DNA from: an uncultured Eubacterium sp.
Lineage (GTDB): Bacteria > Bacillota > Clostridia > Lachnospirales > Lachnospiraceae
DNA: 28,721 nt
Assembly (NCBI GenBank): GCA_934358495.1
Contig: CAKRKO010000029.1
Coordinates: forward strand, 1 to 28,721
Direction: 5' to 3'
The notes below the pieces were generated by a model that saw only the letters and a program-made list of their open reading frames with translations, did no database searches and was not told the origin of the DNA. The position numbers and the translations under genes are program-made. Below are positions 15,152-22,840 of this stretch, piece by piece; within the stretch, counting starts at the first letter, position 1; every line of letters begins with the position of its first letter.

Positions 15152-15172
15152 ATTAATATCTCTAAGGAGTTA
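15132..15172 (+). promoter_or_regulatory. Long inverted repeat over the DUF3990 promoter
   Basis: Two 17-base arms (15132-15148 and 15156-15172) match at 15 positions, with the two mismatches forming G-U pairs in RNA, around a 7-base A/T loop. The repeat covers the spacer, the -10 box and the likely transcription start, and is followed by TTTTT. It can be an operator, an attenuator hairpin in the 5' leader, or both. Confidence 0.65.
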
Positions 15173-15200
15173 TTTTTGGATAATCGGTGAGGGAAAAGCA

Positions 15201-15869
15201 ATGAAAAAGTTAACATTATATCATGGATCCGGTCTGGTAATCCAAAATCCGGATGTATTATATGGAAAGAAGAATAACGATTACGGGCAGGGATTTTATT
15301 GTTCGGAATCAGCGGAGCTGGCCAAAGAATGGGCTTGTCCCAGGGAAAAAGATGGAATTTTGAATTGTTATTGTCTGGAAACGGATGGAATGCGTGTATT
15401 TCATTTAAATGGAGAGACGGAGGAAGCACTGTTAATCTGGATCAGTGTGTTGTTATCGAACAGAAAATTGAATCTGGATACAGAATCTGCCAGAGAGGGT
15501 GCTCATTTTTTACAGAACCGCTATCTGATGAGCCTGGAAACGGCGGATCTGGTGATCGGATATCGTGCAGATGATTCCTATTTTTCTTTTGTGAAGGATT
15601 TTTTGAATAATTGGATTTCACTGGCGCAGTTGCACCAGGCACTGAAGCTGGGAACTGTGGGAGAACAGATTGTGATCAAAAGCCAGAGAGCAGCTTTCGC
15701 ATTGGAATTTCAGGGATATGAAGTTGTAGACTGGAAAGAATATTATATGAAGCGACTGCAACGGGATCAGGCATTACGGAATATGTATCAGGAACTGCGC
15801 CAAAAGCCGGATGTTTCAGGAAGATATATGAAAGACATTGTGCGTGGGCGAAATAATTGTGGAAAATAA
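15201..15869 (+). CDS. DUF3990 family protein, possible ADP-ribosyltransferase-type toxin
   Basis: A 222-residue cytoplasmic protein. It opens with L-Y-H-G-S and has D-Y-G-Q-G-F-Y-C-S near 28-38 followed by an A-x-x-W-A helix; this pattern (YHGS, then D-x-G-x-G-F-Y) marks DUF3990, a group placed near ADP-ribosyltransferase folds. The C-terminus is Lys/Arg-rich and helical. Activity is not established; a role as a toxin or NAD-dependent modifier is inferred from the fold and from the HTH gene downstream. A GAGGGA ribosome binding site precedes ATG 15201. A strong promoter with an overlapping inverted repeat drives it. The gene is enclosed by two identical 82-bp direct repeats (14843 and 15920), so the segment could be lost or gained as a unit. 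Confidence 0.72.
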   Translation: MKKLTLYHGSGLVIQNPDVLYGKKNNDYGQGFYCSESAELAKEWACPREKDGILNCYCLETDGMRVFHLNGETEEALLIWISVLLSNRKLNLDTESAREGAHFLQNRYLMSLETADLVIGYRADDSYFSFVKDFLNNWISLAQLHQALKLGTVGEQIVIKSQRAAFALEFQGYEVVDWKEYYMKRLQRDQALRNMYQELRQKPDVSGRYMKDIVRGRNNCGK

Positions 15870-15919
15870 AAGATTGAGAAAGTGTTGCACTACTTTAATG
15901 ATAGAAATCGGAGTAGCAA

Positions 15920-16001
15920 GTAAAGCGGACATAAGCATCCCCATTACCCACCGCTTAGTACTCTACGCACTTGAAGCGGGGGAATGCTTATTCTGCGTTC
16001 A
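15920..16001 (+). repeat. Palindromic dispersed element, 82-bp form (copy 3)
   Basis: Identical to 14843-14924 over all 82 bases. It sits between the DUF3990 gene and the HTH gene, where its strong self-pairing could reduce read-through or stabilise mRNA 3' ends. Confidence 0.85.
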
Positions 16002-16055
16002 GATAAAAGAAATTAATGTGGTTTATCTGGGAAAGATATGGGAGGAAATGAAAGC

Positions 16056-16700
16056 GTGAAAGAACAGAATGCTTATAGCGAACTGTATATAGAAGATGCC
16101 ATGTGCAATATGGCAAATCTGATGGATTACGTAGTAAATGATCTGCATCGGGATCCGGATGAGTTTTTCAAGCTGTTTGAAGCCAGCGGAATTGCCCGGG
16201 AGTTCGGTCATGGAAATCCAAAGTATGTGTCAGGAATGTCAGGGCAGGAGCTGGTGATCGAAACTTATTTTGTGATGGGATTGAGAGAAGAACTTCCGGA
16301 GCAGACAGTTAGGACGAATCGTACACCAGAGTATTGGTATGGGCGGATGCTTGCCTATGCACAGTGGAGAAGCGGAACGGAGTTTCGAGATATTCTGAAA
16401 CATAGACCGTGTGCAAAGCTGAGCGATTATTATGTGATATATCATGATAAGGATGATGACAGTTTTGTACAGGAGTTGTATATTGAGATACAGGAAACAA
16501 ATACAAAGGAGACAAATCTGGCCTTTTATCGTAGAATGCGTGCATATAGCCAGCGTTTGCTTTCTGAAAAATCAGGTGTCTCGCTGCGAGCCATTCAGCA
16601 GTATGAGCAGAGGCAGAAAAGTATTAATAAGGCGGCGGCAGAATCGGTGTTGGCGCTGTCGGAGAGTCTTGGATGTATGCCAGAAGATTTGATGGAGTGA
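16056..16700 (+). CDS. DUF3791-like/XRE helix-turn-helix protein, possible antitoxin
   Basis: A 214-residue protein. The N-terminal 60 residues (Y-S-E-L-Y-I-E-D-A-M, then D-P-D-E-F-F-K-L-F-E-A-S-G-I) resemble the DUF3791 family often encoded beside DUF3990. A middle region has W-Y-G-R-M-L-A-Y-A-Q-W. The C-terminus (about 155-214) is an XRE-type helix-turn-helix: L-L-S-E-K-S-G-V-S-L-R-A-I-Q-Q-Y-E. The start is GTG 16056, nine bases after GGAGGA; ATG 16038 is in frame but has no ribosome binding site. I infer that it is the regulator or antitoxin of the DUF3990 protein upstream. The two genes are 186 bases apart with repeat copy 3 between them, so they may not be co-translated. The DUF3791 assignment is tentative. 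Confidence 0.7.
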   Translation: MKEQNAYSELYIEDAMCNMANLMDYVVNDLHRDPDEFFKLFEASGIAREFGHGNPKYVSGMSGQELVIETYFVMGLREELPEQTVRTNRTPEYWYGRMLAYAQWRSGTEFRDILKHRPCAKLSDYYVIYHDKDDDSFVQELYIEIQETNTKETNLAFYRRMRAYSQRLLSEKSGVSLRAIQQYEQRQKSINKAAAESVLALSESLGCMPEDLME

Positions 16701-16798
16701 AAAATGTTAGAAATGGAAAAAAAGCGGCAGAGAATGGGCTGTCAATAAAGTTGCATGGTAATGATCCAGTGCGTGATGAAAATGCTCAAAATCCTATA

Positions 16799-16827
16799 TT
16801 TACAGTATGATATAAAAATGCTAAACT
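16799..16827 (+). promoter_or_regulatory. Candidate promoter of lysR
   Basis: TTTACA (16799-16804), a 17-base spacer and TAAACT (16822-16827). Downstream, GTAAT-CAGC-ATTAC (16852-16865) is a perfect small inverted repeat that could be an autoregulatory site. Confidence 0.4.
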
Positions 16828-16882
16828 AGCGTTTAAGGAAAATGACACGAAGTAATCAGCATTACTGAAAGAAGGAATGGAC

Positions 16883-17812
16883 ATGACATTTGTACAGTTG
16901 AAATATATATTGACCATTGCAGAAACGAAATCGCTGAATAAGGCAGCAGAGCAGTTATATGTATCACAACCATCGTTGACCAATGCTTTAAAGGAACTGG
17001 AAAAAGAAGTGGGAATTACTATCTTTTTCCGTACCGGACGCGGCGTGACACTGACCAATGATGGCGTAGAGTTTTTGGCATATGCCCGTGAGATTTATCA
17101 GGAGTATGAGCAGTTGTTGCAGCGTTATGGCGATGGCGGTTCTTATAAAAAGAAGTTTGCGGTATCCACACAGCATTATTCTTTTGCGGTAAAGGCATTT
17201 GTGGATATTGCAAAGAAACTTGACATGTCAAAGTATGAGCTGGCGATCCGGGAGACTAAGACGGCTGAAGTCATTCAGGAAGTTAGCACGATGAAAAGCG
17301 AGATTGGCGTGTTGTATCTGAGTGAATTTAATCGGAAATCTATGGAAAAATTGTTTAAATCTGCAAATTTGGAATTTCATCCGCTGATTACCTGCAAAGC
17401 GTATGTGTATTTGTGGAAAAATCATCCGCTGGCGAAAGAACCCTATCTGACACTGGAGCAACTGGAGAACTACCCATGTTTGTCTTTTGAACAGGGGGAT
17501 GACAGTTCTTTTTATCTGGCAGAAGAGTTGTTCCCTACCAATGAATACAGTCAGATCATTCATGCGAACGACAGGGCAACGATGCTGAACCTGATGGTTG
17601 GACTGAATGGATATACGCTTTGTTCCGGTCTGATCTGTGAAGAACTTAATGGCAGCGATTATCGGGCAGTAGCATTCTATAATGAAGGACAGACCGATGA
17701 TACACAGGAAGAAAATCAGATGGAGATTGGATATGTCACCAGAAAAAATCTGATTTTAAGTAAACTGGGACAGGAGTATGTGGCAGCTTTGCGGCAGTAT
17801 CTGGCGCAATAG
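16883..17812 (+). CDS. LysR-type regulator of the organosulfur operon (inferred)
   Basis: A 309-residue LysR-type regulator. The N-terminal winged helix-turn-helix (M-T-F-V-Q-L-K-Y-I-L-T-I-A-E-T-K-S-L-N-K-A-A-E-Q-L-Y-V-S-Q-P-S-L-T-N-A-L) is canonical, followed by a substrate-binding domain from about residue 92. The start is ATG 16883, six bases after AAGGA; ATG 16877 directly abuts the ribosome binding site and is unlikely. It ends before two tandem terminators and lies in the same direction as the trxB-to-ssuB operon, not divergent from it. Position suggests that it controls that operon, possibly through the TTGAT-N8-ATCAA site at 18042. The effector is unknown; an organosulfur compound is a guess from context. 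Confidence 0.88.
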   Translation: MTFVQLKYILTIAETKSLNKAAEQLYVSQPSLTNALKELEKEVGITIFFRTGRGVTLTNDGVEFLAYAREIYQEYEQLLQRYGDGGSYKKKFAVSTQHYSFAVKAFVDIAKKLDMSKYELAIRETKTAEVIQEVSTMKSEIGVLYLSEFNRKSMEKLFKSANLEFHPLITCKAYVYLWKNHPLAKEPYLTLEQLENYPCLSFEQGDDSSFYLAEELFPTNEYSQIIHANDRATMLNLMVGLNGYTLCSGLICEELNGSDYRAVAFYNEGQTDDTQEENQMEIGYVTRKNLILSKLGQEYVAALRQYLAQ

Positions 17813-17879
17813 TTTCGAGTAATTGTGCGGCACGTAATGCAGGTGGTGCAAAAATTTACAAATATCACAGGGGAGATTG

Positions 17880-17945
17880 AGACCTTCTGTATTTTTCTCA
17901 AGGAGCGATTGCTAGCGACGGAGACAAAATACCGAAGGTCTTTTA
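17880..17945 (+). terminator. First terminator after lysR
   Basis: GACCTTC-T-GTATTTT (17881-17895) pairs with AAAATAC-C-GAAGGTC (17926-17940) with one internal mismatch. The apical part holds a short GC-rich stem, and TTTT follows at 17941. Confidence 0.75.
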
Positions 17946-17976
17946 TTAAAAGTTAAATAGTAAATTTTAAGCAACC

Positions 17977-18021
17977 AAAATAACCAGATATAGAAAAAAA
18001 CTATAGCTGGTTATTTTTTTT
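17977..18021 (+). terminator. Second terminator after lysR
   Basis: AAAATAACCAG pairs with CTGGTTATTTT, with an inner ATAG/CTAT stem, an A-rich loop and a run of at least eight T. Together with the previous hairpin it isolates the trxB operon from lysR. Confidence 0.88.
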
Positions 18022-18041
18022 GCGTATTAGACAGTCTCTAT

Positions 18042-18059
18042 TTGATGTGATAGTATCAA
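18042..18059 (+). promoter_or_regulatory. Candidate LysR operator upstream of trxB
   Basis: TTGAT-N8-ATCAA encloses the perfect 11-base palindrome TGATAGTATCA (18048-18058), about 65 bases before the trxB start. The dyad with A/T-rich arms fits LysR-type sites. No consensus promoter stands out downstream, as expected for an activated promoter. Confidence 0.45.
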
Positions 18060-18123
18060 TGACATGCAAAACCTATTAAATAGCTATGAATAATAGGAAA
18101 AGAAAAAACGGGAGGAAAAATAA

Positions 18124-19023
18124 ATGACAGATGTTCTGATCATCGGAAGTGGACCTGCGGGCATGACCGCAGCAATTTATGCAAAACGAGCCAATATGGA
18201 CGTGTTGATCGTTGAAAAAGAATATGAAGGAACTGGTCAGATGGCAGAGAGCAGCCGCATTGATAACTATCCCGGTTTTTATGGAAGCAACGGTTATGAA
18301 TTAGGTGAAAAAATCCGGGAACATGTAGAAGCACTTGGAATAGTTTTTTTCGAAGGAGAAGCAGTTGCCTTTGAAAAAACAACCACAGGATTTAAAGCTA
18401 CACTGGAAAGCGGTGAGGTGTTGGAAAGCAAAACAATAATCTATAGCGCTGGAGCCACTCATCGGAAATTTACCGTTCCAGGAAGTGAAAAATTCGAACA
18501 TAAAGGAATTTCTTACTGTGCATCTTGTGACGGAGCTTTTTACCGGGAAAAAGATGTGGCCGTGATCGGTGGAGGAAACAGCGCCTTGGATGATGCCTTA
18601 TTACTTTCTGAAATCTGTAACAAAGTTTACCTGATTCACCGCAGAGCAGAGTTTCGAGGAGATGCATCCACACTTGCAAAACTGGAGCAGAAAGAAAATG
18701 TAGAAATCATTCGCAATGCGAAAGTGCAGGAAATTACAGGTGAAAAGAGAGCAGAAAGCCTGCTTTTAGATACTGGAAAAGTATTGGACATACAAGGTAT
18801 TTTTGTAGCGATCGGCATGATTCCACAGACAGAAGCTGTCAAAGATATCGTGGCATTGGATGAGAATGGATATATTAAAGCCGGCGAAGATGGAATAACA
18901 TCCGAAAAGGGATTCTTCGTAGCTGGCGATGTCAGAACAAAAGAACTCAGACAGATCATCACTGCAGCAGCAGATGGCGCAAATGCAGCAAATTCAGCAA
19001 TACAATATATTATTAGAAGATAA
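18124..19023 (+). CDS. Thioredoxin reductase-like flavoprotein
   Basis: A 299-residue low-molecular-weight thioredoxin reductase fold. It has an FAD motif at G-S-G-P-A-G-M (8-14), a redox-active C132-A-S-C135 (usually CATC), an NADPH-domain motif G149-G-G-N-S-A, and H172-R-R-A-E-F-R for NADPH phosphate recognition. A C-terminal G-F-F-V-A-G-D-V-R motif closes the FAD site. It should reduce the thioredoxin encoded 72 bases downstream. It is probably a dedicated copy, not the general housekeeping enzyme, because it is the first gene of the trxB-trxA-arylsulfotransferase-ABC operon. A GGGAGG ribosome binding site lies at 18110-18115, about 8 bases before ATG 18124. Confidence 0.9.
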   Translation: MTDVLIIGSGPAGMTAAIYAKRANMDVLIVEKEYEGTGQMAESSRIDNYPGFYGSNGYELGEKIREHVEALGIVFFEGEAVAFEKTTTGFKATLESGEVLESKTIIYSAGATHRKFTVPGSEKFEHKGISYCASCDGAFYREKDVAVIGGGNSALDDALLLSEICNKVYLIHRRAEFRGDASTLAKLEQKENVEIIRNAKVQEITGEKRAESLLLDTGKVLDIQGIFVAIGMIPQTEAVKDIVALDENGYIKAGEDGITSEKGFFVAGDVRTKELRQIITAAADGANAANSAIQYIIRR

Positions 19024-19095
19024 CATACAATAATAACCCGCTTAAGATAGAGTAGAAGCTGCAAATTAAGGATGAGATAGAAAGGATGCAACAGC

Positions 19096-19407
19096 ATGGT
19101 AAATGAATTGACAAGAGAAAATTTTGAAAAAGTAATCAGAACACATAGTATTGTCGTTGTAGAATTCTATTCTGCAGCCTGTAAGCACTGTAAGAAGCTG
19201 GAGGCGGGCATTACAGAACTTTCCGAGGAAATAGGAAATGATGTTTATTTTGGAAAAGTTCAGATTCCGAATGAACTGTCTCTGGCAGATGAATATGAAA
19301 TCAGTTCCGTACCGACATTATTGTACTTCAAGGACGGCGAGATCAGAGAAAAATCCGTAGGATTTACACATAAGTTAATTATTGCAGAAAACATCAAAAA
19401 ACTTTAG
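19096..19407 (+). CDS. Atypical thioredoxin with CKHC active site
   Basis: A 103-residue single-domain thioredoxin fold. The active site reads F-Y-S-A-A-C29-K-H-C32-K-K instead of W-C-G-P-C, so the preceding tryptophan and the Gly-Pro pair are gone and the dipeptide is Lys-His. The cis-proline segment S-V-P-T-L-L-Y-F is intact, so a redox role remains likely. Basic CxxC dipeptides such as C-P-H-C and C-K-H-C tend to raise the redox potential relative to C-G-P-C, which hints at a specialised disulfide partner. It has no signal peptide and is cytoplasmic. It lies 72 bases after the reductase gene and 22 bases before the sulfotransferase gene. Confidence 0.88.
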   Translation: MVNELTRENFEKVIRTHSIVVVEFYSAACKHCKKLEAGITELSEEIGNDVYFGKVQIPNELSLADEYEISSVPTLLYFKDGEIREKSVGFTHKLIIAENIKKL

Positions 19408-19429
19408 AACAGAAGAGGAGAGAAAGACA

Positions 19430-20923
19430 ATGGGATATCCAAGTATTTTTCCAACAGGAACATTAATTTATGATAAAGACAAAACATTTAACGGCTACAC
19501 GATTTTTCCATCTGCAAAGGGAGCACTTTTGATCGACATGAACGGTCGTGAAGTTCAGCTCTGGGCAGGACTTGGCGGATTTCCAAACAAAATCCTGCCG
19601 GGCGGATATGTAATGGGAACTACAGGAACCAGACCCGGTAAAAAGGCTTACCAGGATCAGATCGATCTGGTTCAGGTGGATTGGGACGGCAATATCGTAT
19701 GGAAATTCGATAAAACAGAGCTGATCGCCGATGGAGATAAAGACCCGGTTTATATGGCAAGACAACATCATGATTTCCAGAGAGAGGGATCTAGCGTTGG
19801 ATACTATTATCCGGGTGGAGAGCCAAAAACAGACAGTGGAAATACGTTACTTTTGACACATGAGAACTTATACAATCATGATATTTCCGACAAACGACTG
19901 ATTGATGACAAGATTATAGAAGTTGACTGGGAAGGAAATATTTTATGGAGCTGGCGGGCAAGTGATCATTTTGCTCAACTTGGATTTGATGAGGCAGCAA
20001 AAAATGCATTGTTCCGTAATCCATGCCTGCAGGGCGAAGCCGGCGGCGACTGGATGCACATTAACAGCATGTCTGTGTTAGGAGAGAACAAATGGTATGA
20101 TCAGGGTGATGAACGTTTCCATCCGGATAATATTATCATTGATGCACGAAATTCCAATATTCTTGCTATTATCAGCAAAGAGACCGGTGATATCGTATGG
20201 CGTGTGGGACCGGATTTCAATGAGAGCGAAGCAACCAAAAAGCTTGGATGGATCATTGGACAGCATCATTTACATATGATTCCGAAAGGACTGCCGGGCG
20301 AAGGTGATCTGCTTGTATTTGATAATGGTGGCGAAGGCGGCTATGGTACGCCGAATCCTGGTGCTCTGACAGGTGTAAATAATGCAAGAAGAGATTATTC
20401 CAGAGTGTTACAGTTTAATCCAATTACACTTGAAATTACATGGCAGTACACCCCATTGGAAGCAGGAAATCTGTTATTTACAGATGCATCCAAATTTTAC
20501 AGTTCTTACATCAGTTCTGCACAGAGACTACCGAATGGTAACACACTGATTACAGAGGGCTCTGACGGACGTCTGATCGAGGTAACACCGGACCATGAGA
20601 TTGTATGGGAGTATATCAATCCGTATTTCAATACTATTCTCGGCAAGTTTACGAACAACATGGTATATCGTGCTTATCGCATACCGTACGAGTGGATTCC
20701 GCAGGTGGAGAAACCGGAAGAGATTTCGGTAGAGCCAATCGATGTAGAGACCTTCCGTGTGCCGGGTTCTTTGGTGGGAAATGGACTTGGAAAAGTGACA
20801 ACCATCGATGGTGTGGATCCGAATGCACGTCTGATGACGGGTGGCGGCGCATCCGAGGATGAGGATGAAGAAGTAAACTTCTGTGTCGCAACTGTAAAGA
20901 AAAGCGATTTGATCAAGAAATAA
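19430..20923 (+). CDS. Arylsulfotransferase (ASST family), cytoplasmic
   Basis: A 497-residue beta-propeller with repeated blade motifs such as D-W-D-G-N-I-V-W-K-F and D-W-E-G-N-I-L-W-S-W. PAPS-independent arylsulfotransferases move a sulfuryl group from an aryl sulfate to a phenol through a sulfo-histidine. Residues that appear to match the E. coli active site are Q112-H-H-D115, H210 and N212 in D-W-M-H-I-N-S, R240 in D-A-R-N-S, and H279/H280 in G-Q-H-H-L-H-M. Only two cysteines (C199, C485) are present. The characterised enterobacterial enzyme is exported, but here no signal peptide exists. The start is ATG 19430 with GAGGAG nine bases upstream; an upstream in-frame ATG (19382) lies inside trxA and is rejected. 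The position between trxA and an importer implies intracellular use of an imported substrate. The substrate is unknown. Confidence 0.86.
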   Translation: MGYPSIFPTGTLIYDKDKTFNGYTIFPSAKGALLIDMNGREVQLWAGLGGFPNKILPGGYVMGTTGTRPGKKAYQDQIDLVQVDWDGNIVWKFDKTELIADGDKDPVYMARQHHDFQREGSSVGYYYPGGEPKTDSGNTLLLTHENLYNHDISDKRLIDDKIIEVDWEGNILWSWRASDHFAQLGFDEAAKNALFRNPCLQGEAGGDWMHINSMSVLGENKWYDQGDERFHPDNIIIDARNSNILAIISKETGDIVWRVGPDFNESEATKKLGWIIGQHHLHMIPKGLPGEGDLLVFDNGGEGGYGTPNPGALTGVNNARRDYSRVLQFNPITLEITWQYTPLEAGNLLFTDASKFYSSYISSAQRLPNGNTLITEGSDGRLIEVTPDHEIVWEYINPYFNTILGKFTNNMVYRAYRIPYEWIPQVEKPEEISVEPIDVETFRVPGSLVGNGLGKVTTIDGVDPNARLMTGGGASEDEDEEVNFCVATVKKSDLIKK

Positions 20924-20958
20924 AAAAGTAGAATTTCTCAGAGAGGGAGTGAAAGAAA

Positions 20959-22029
20959 ATGAAAAGCAAAAAAATAACTGCAGTAGTTTTAGGAATCGTT
21001 CTTACATTAGGTCTGGTGGTCAGTGGCTGCGGAAACAACGGAGCATCAACATCTGACGGAAGTGCAAATGCAGAGACCAAAAAAGATGGTTATAAGGTAG
21101 TTAACATTGGTTTCCCCAGCGCAGGATATGAATGGGCAGAGGGAGCACTGGCTGTGGCAGAGGAAAAAGGATATCTGGATGAATATCTGAATCCGCTGGG
21201 GTACGATGCAGATTTGATTCCATTTACAGGAGCAGCACCGGCGATTCATGAGGCGTTAGTATCCGGAGACCTGGATTATGCATATTATGCAGGGTTTGCA
21301 GGAATTATGGCAAAATCAAACGGCATTGATACAAAATTACTGACTGTGACAAGCTTTGGTTCTGTATGGCAGCTTGCAGTCAGTGCTGATTCCGGCATCA
21401 CTTCCTTACAGGATTTGAAAGGAAAAACCATTTCCTACCAACGTGGTGCAACACCACAGATGTATGTGTTGAAAGTTCTGGAGGAAGCAGGATTGACAGC
21501 AGATGATGTGCAGCTTGTCAACAGTACGATTCCGGAAGGATTATCCAGTCTTTCCACCGGAGCTGTAGATGCGGCAGTTGTCACATATGGACAGGCAGAT
21601 TCACTGGTAGAACAGGGAAAAGCAAGTATTTTACACAAAGGTGTTGAGGCAGATCCGGATGTTTTTTATGAGCCAAGTGTATTGACAGGTAGAAGTGATT
21701 ATGTCAGTGAAAATTCAGATGTAACAGTTGCAATCATCAAAGCAATGCTGAAAGCAAAAGAAGATATCGTATCGAATCCGGATGCATTCTATGAGTTATC
21801 AGCTGAGAAGAGTGGAAGAACTTTAGAACAGGTAAAATCCGTAGCTGTATCAGATCTGGAGCTTGGATATCCGGTCAGTCTGGATGACAGATATATTTCT
21901 TCTTTAAAAAGTATTGAACAGTTTGAACTTGACAACAATATTATCACCAATCAGGTAGATTTTGATTCCTGGATAGACTCCTCTTATCTTGAAAAAGCAG
22001 TGCAGGAGTATCAGGGAAGTGCACAGTAA
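20959..22029 (+). CDS. ABC importer substrate-binding lipoprotein (SsuA/TauA/NrtA-like)
   Basis: A 356-residue protein. The N-terminal signal peptide (K-S-K-K-I, hydrophobic 9-22) ends in the lipobox V-V-S-G-C, so it should be a membrane-anchored lipoprotein with lipidated C24. The mature part has the type-2 periplasmic-binding fold of the sulfonate/nitrate/taurine family: N-I-G-F-P, G-A-A-P-A-I-H-E-A-L-V-S-G-D-L-D near 90-105, then D-L-K-G-K-T-I-S-Y near 155. The ligand may be a sulfonate, sulfate ester or aromatic acid; the adjacent arylsulfotransferase favours an organosulfur compound. It lies 35 bases after the sulfotransferase gene, with a GGGAG ribosome binding site. Confidence 0.9.
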   Translation: MKSKKITAVVLGIVLTLGLVVSGCGNNGASTSDGSANAETKKDGYKVVNIGFPSAGYEWAEGALAVAEEKGYLDEYLNPLGYDADLIPFTGAAPAIHEALVSGDLDYAYYAGFAGIMAKSNGIDTKLLTVTSFGSVWQLAVSADSGITSLQDLKGKTISYQRGATPQMYVLKVLEEAGLTADDVQLVNSTIPEGLSSLSTGAVDAAVVTYGQADSLVEQGKASILHKGVEADPDVFYEPSVLTGRSDYVSENSDVTVAIIKAMLKAKEDIVSNPDAFYELSAEKSGRTLEQVKSVAVSDLELGYPVSLDDRYISSLKSIEQFELDNNIITNQVDFDSWIDSSYLEKAVQEYQGSAQ

Positions 22030-22045
22030 ACAGTAAGGAGGCCGC

Positions 22046-22834
22046 GTGAGCATGTACAAAGGAAATAATGTATTTATACAAAAACTGTTGATTTTTATCA
22101 ACATGATCATATTACCGGTCATCATTGTACTGGCGTGGCATTTTGCCACATCGACAGGTGCGATGTCAACGCTGATCTTACCTAAAATCAGCACCGTGCT
22201 TGAAACCTTGAAAGAACAGATTTCAAACGGTACATTACCGAGTGATATCGGTATCAGCTTAAGCCGTATCGCAAAAGGTTATGCACTGGCAGTTGTTGTA
22301 GGTATCCTGCTTGGCGTGCTCATGGGAATGAACAAATTTGCAAACCGATTTTTCATGCTGACATTTACTGCTATCCGTCAGATTCCAATGATCGCATGGG
22401 TTCCTATCCTGATTATCTGGTTTGGAATCGGCGAGCAATCCAAAGTAGCCGTTATCTTTCTGGCAGCATACTTTCCGGTTCTGGTAAATACGGTCAGTGG
22501 TATTGAACGTACCGATCCGAAACTGATCGAAGTTGGAAAAATGTATCATTTAAACAGTTGGCAGCAGTTTACAAAAATCTATCTGCCGTCTGCACTTCCA
22601 TCTATTTTTGTTGGATTAAAGCTGGGACTTAGCGTATCCTGGATGGCAGTAGTCGGCGCAGAAATGATCGCAGCTACTTCCGGTATCGGTTTCCGTATCA
22701 ATGATGCACGAAGCCTGATGCAGTATCCGGTAGTATTTGCAGGAATCATTGCCATTGCAGTTGTTGGTGTGATCATGGATCTTGCAATTTCACTGATCGG
22801 AAAACTATGCACACCTTGGGAAAAAGGCAGGTAA
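22046..22834 (+). CDS. ABC importer permease (SsuC/TauC-like)
   Basis: A 262-residue integral membrane protein with about six hydrophobic segments and the cytoplasmic EAA-type loop E-V-G-K-M-Y-H-L-N-S-W-Q-Q-F-T-K-I-Y-L-P-S-A-L-P, which contacts the ATPase. R-Q-I-P-M-I-A-W-V-P near 108-118 is typical of the SsuC/TauC group. The start is GTG 22046, four bases after AAGGAGG; ATG 22052 (spacing 10) is an alternative. It begins 16 bases after the binding-protein gene and ends 6 bases before the ATPase gene. Confidence 0.91.
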   Translation: MSMYKGNNVFIQKLLIFINMIILPVIIVLAWHFATSTGAMSTLILPKISTVLETLKEQISNGTLPSDIGISLSRIAKGYALAVVVGILLGVLMGMNKFANRFFMLTFTAIRQIPMIAWVPILIIWFGIGEQSKVAVIFLAAYFPVLVNTVSGIERTDPKLIEVGKMYHLNSWQQFTKIYLPSALPSIFVGLKLGLSVSWMAVVGAEMIAATSGIGFRINDARSLMQYPVVFAGIIAIAVVGVIMDLAISLIGKLCTPWEKGR

Positions 22835-22840
22835 GCACAA

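Noticed and set aside
14843..16001. A CRISPR array
   Set aside because: There are only two copies, 1 kb apart with a gene between them, and no regular spacers. No other short regularly spaced repeats exist in the window.
15838..16059. A 73-codon frame between the DUF3990 and HTH genes
   Set aside because: Most of it is the 82-bp repeat read in one frame. A similar peptide appears where the same repeat occurs near 748-981, which shows that it is repeat-derived.
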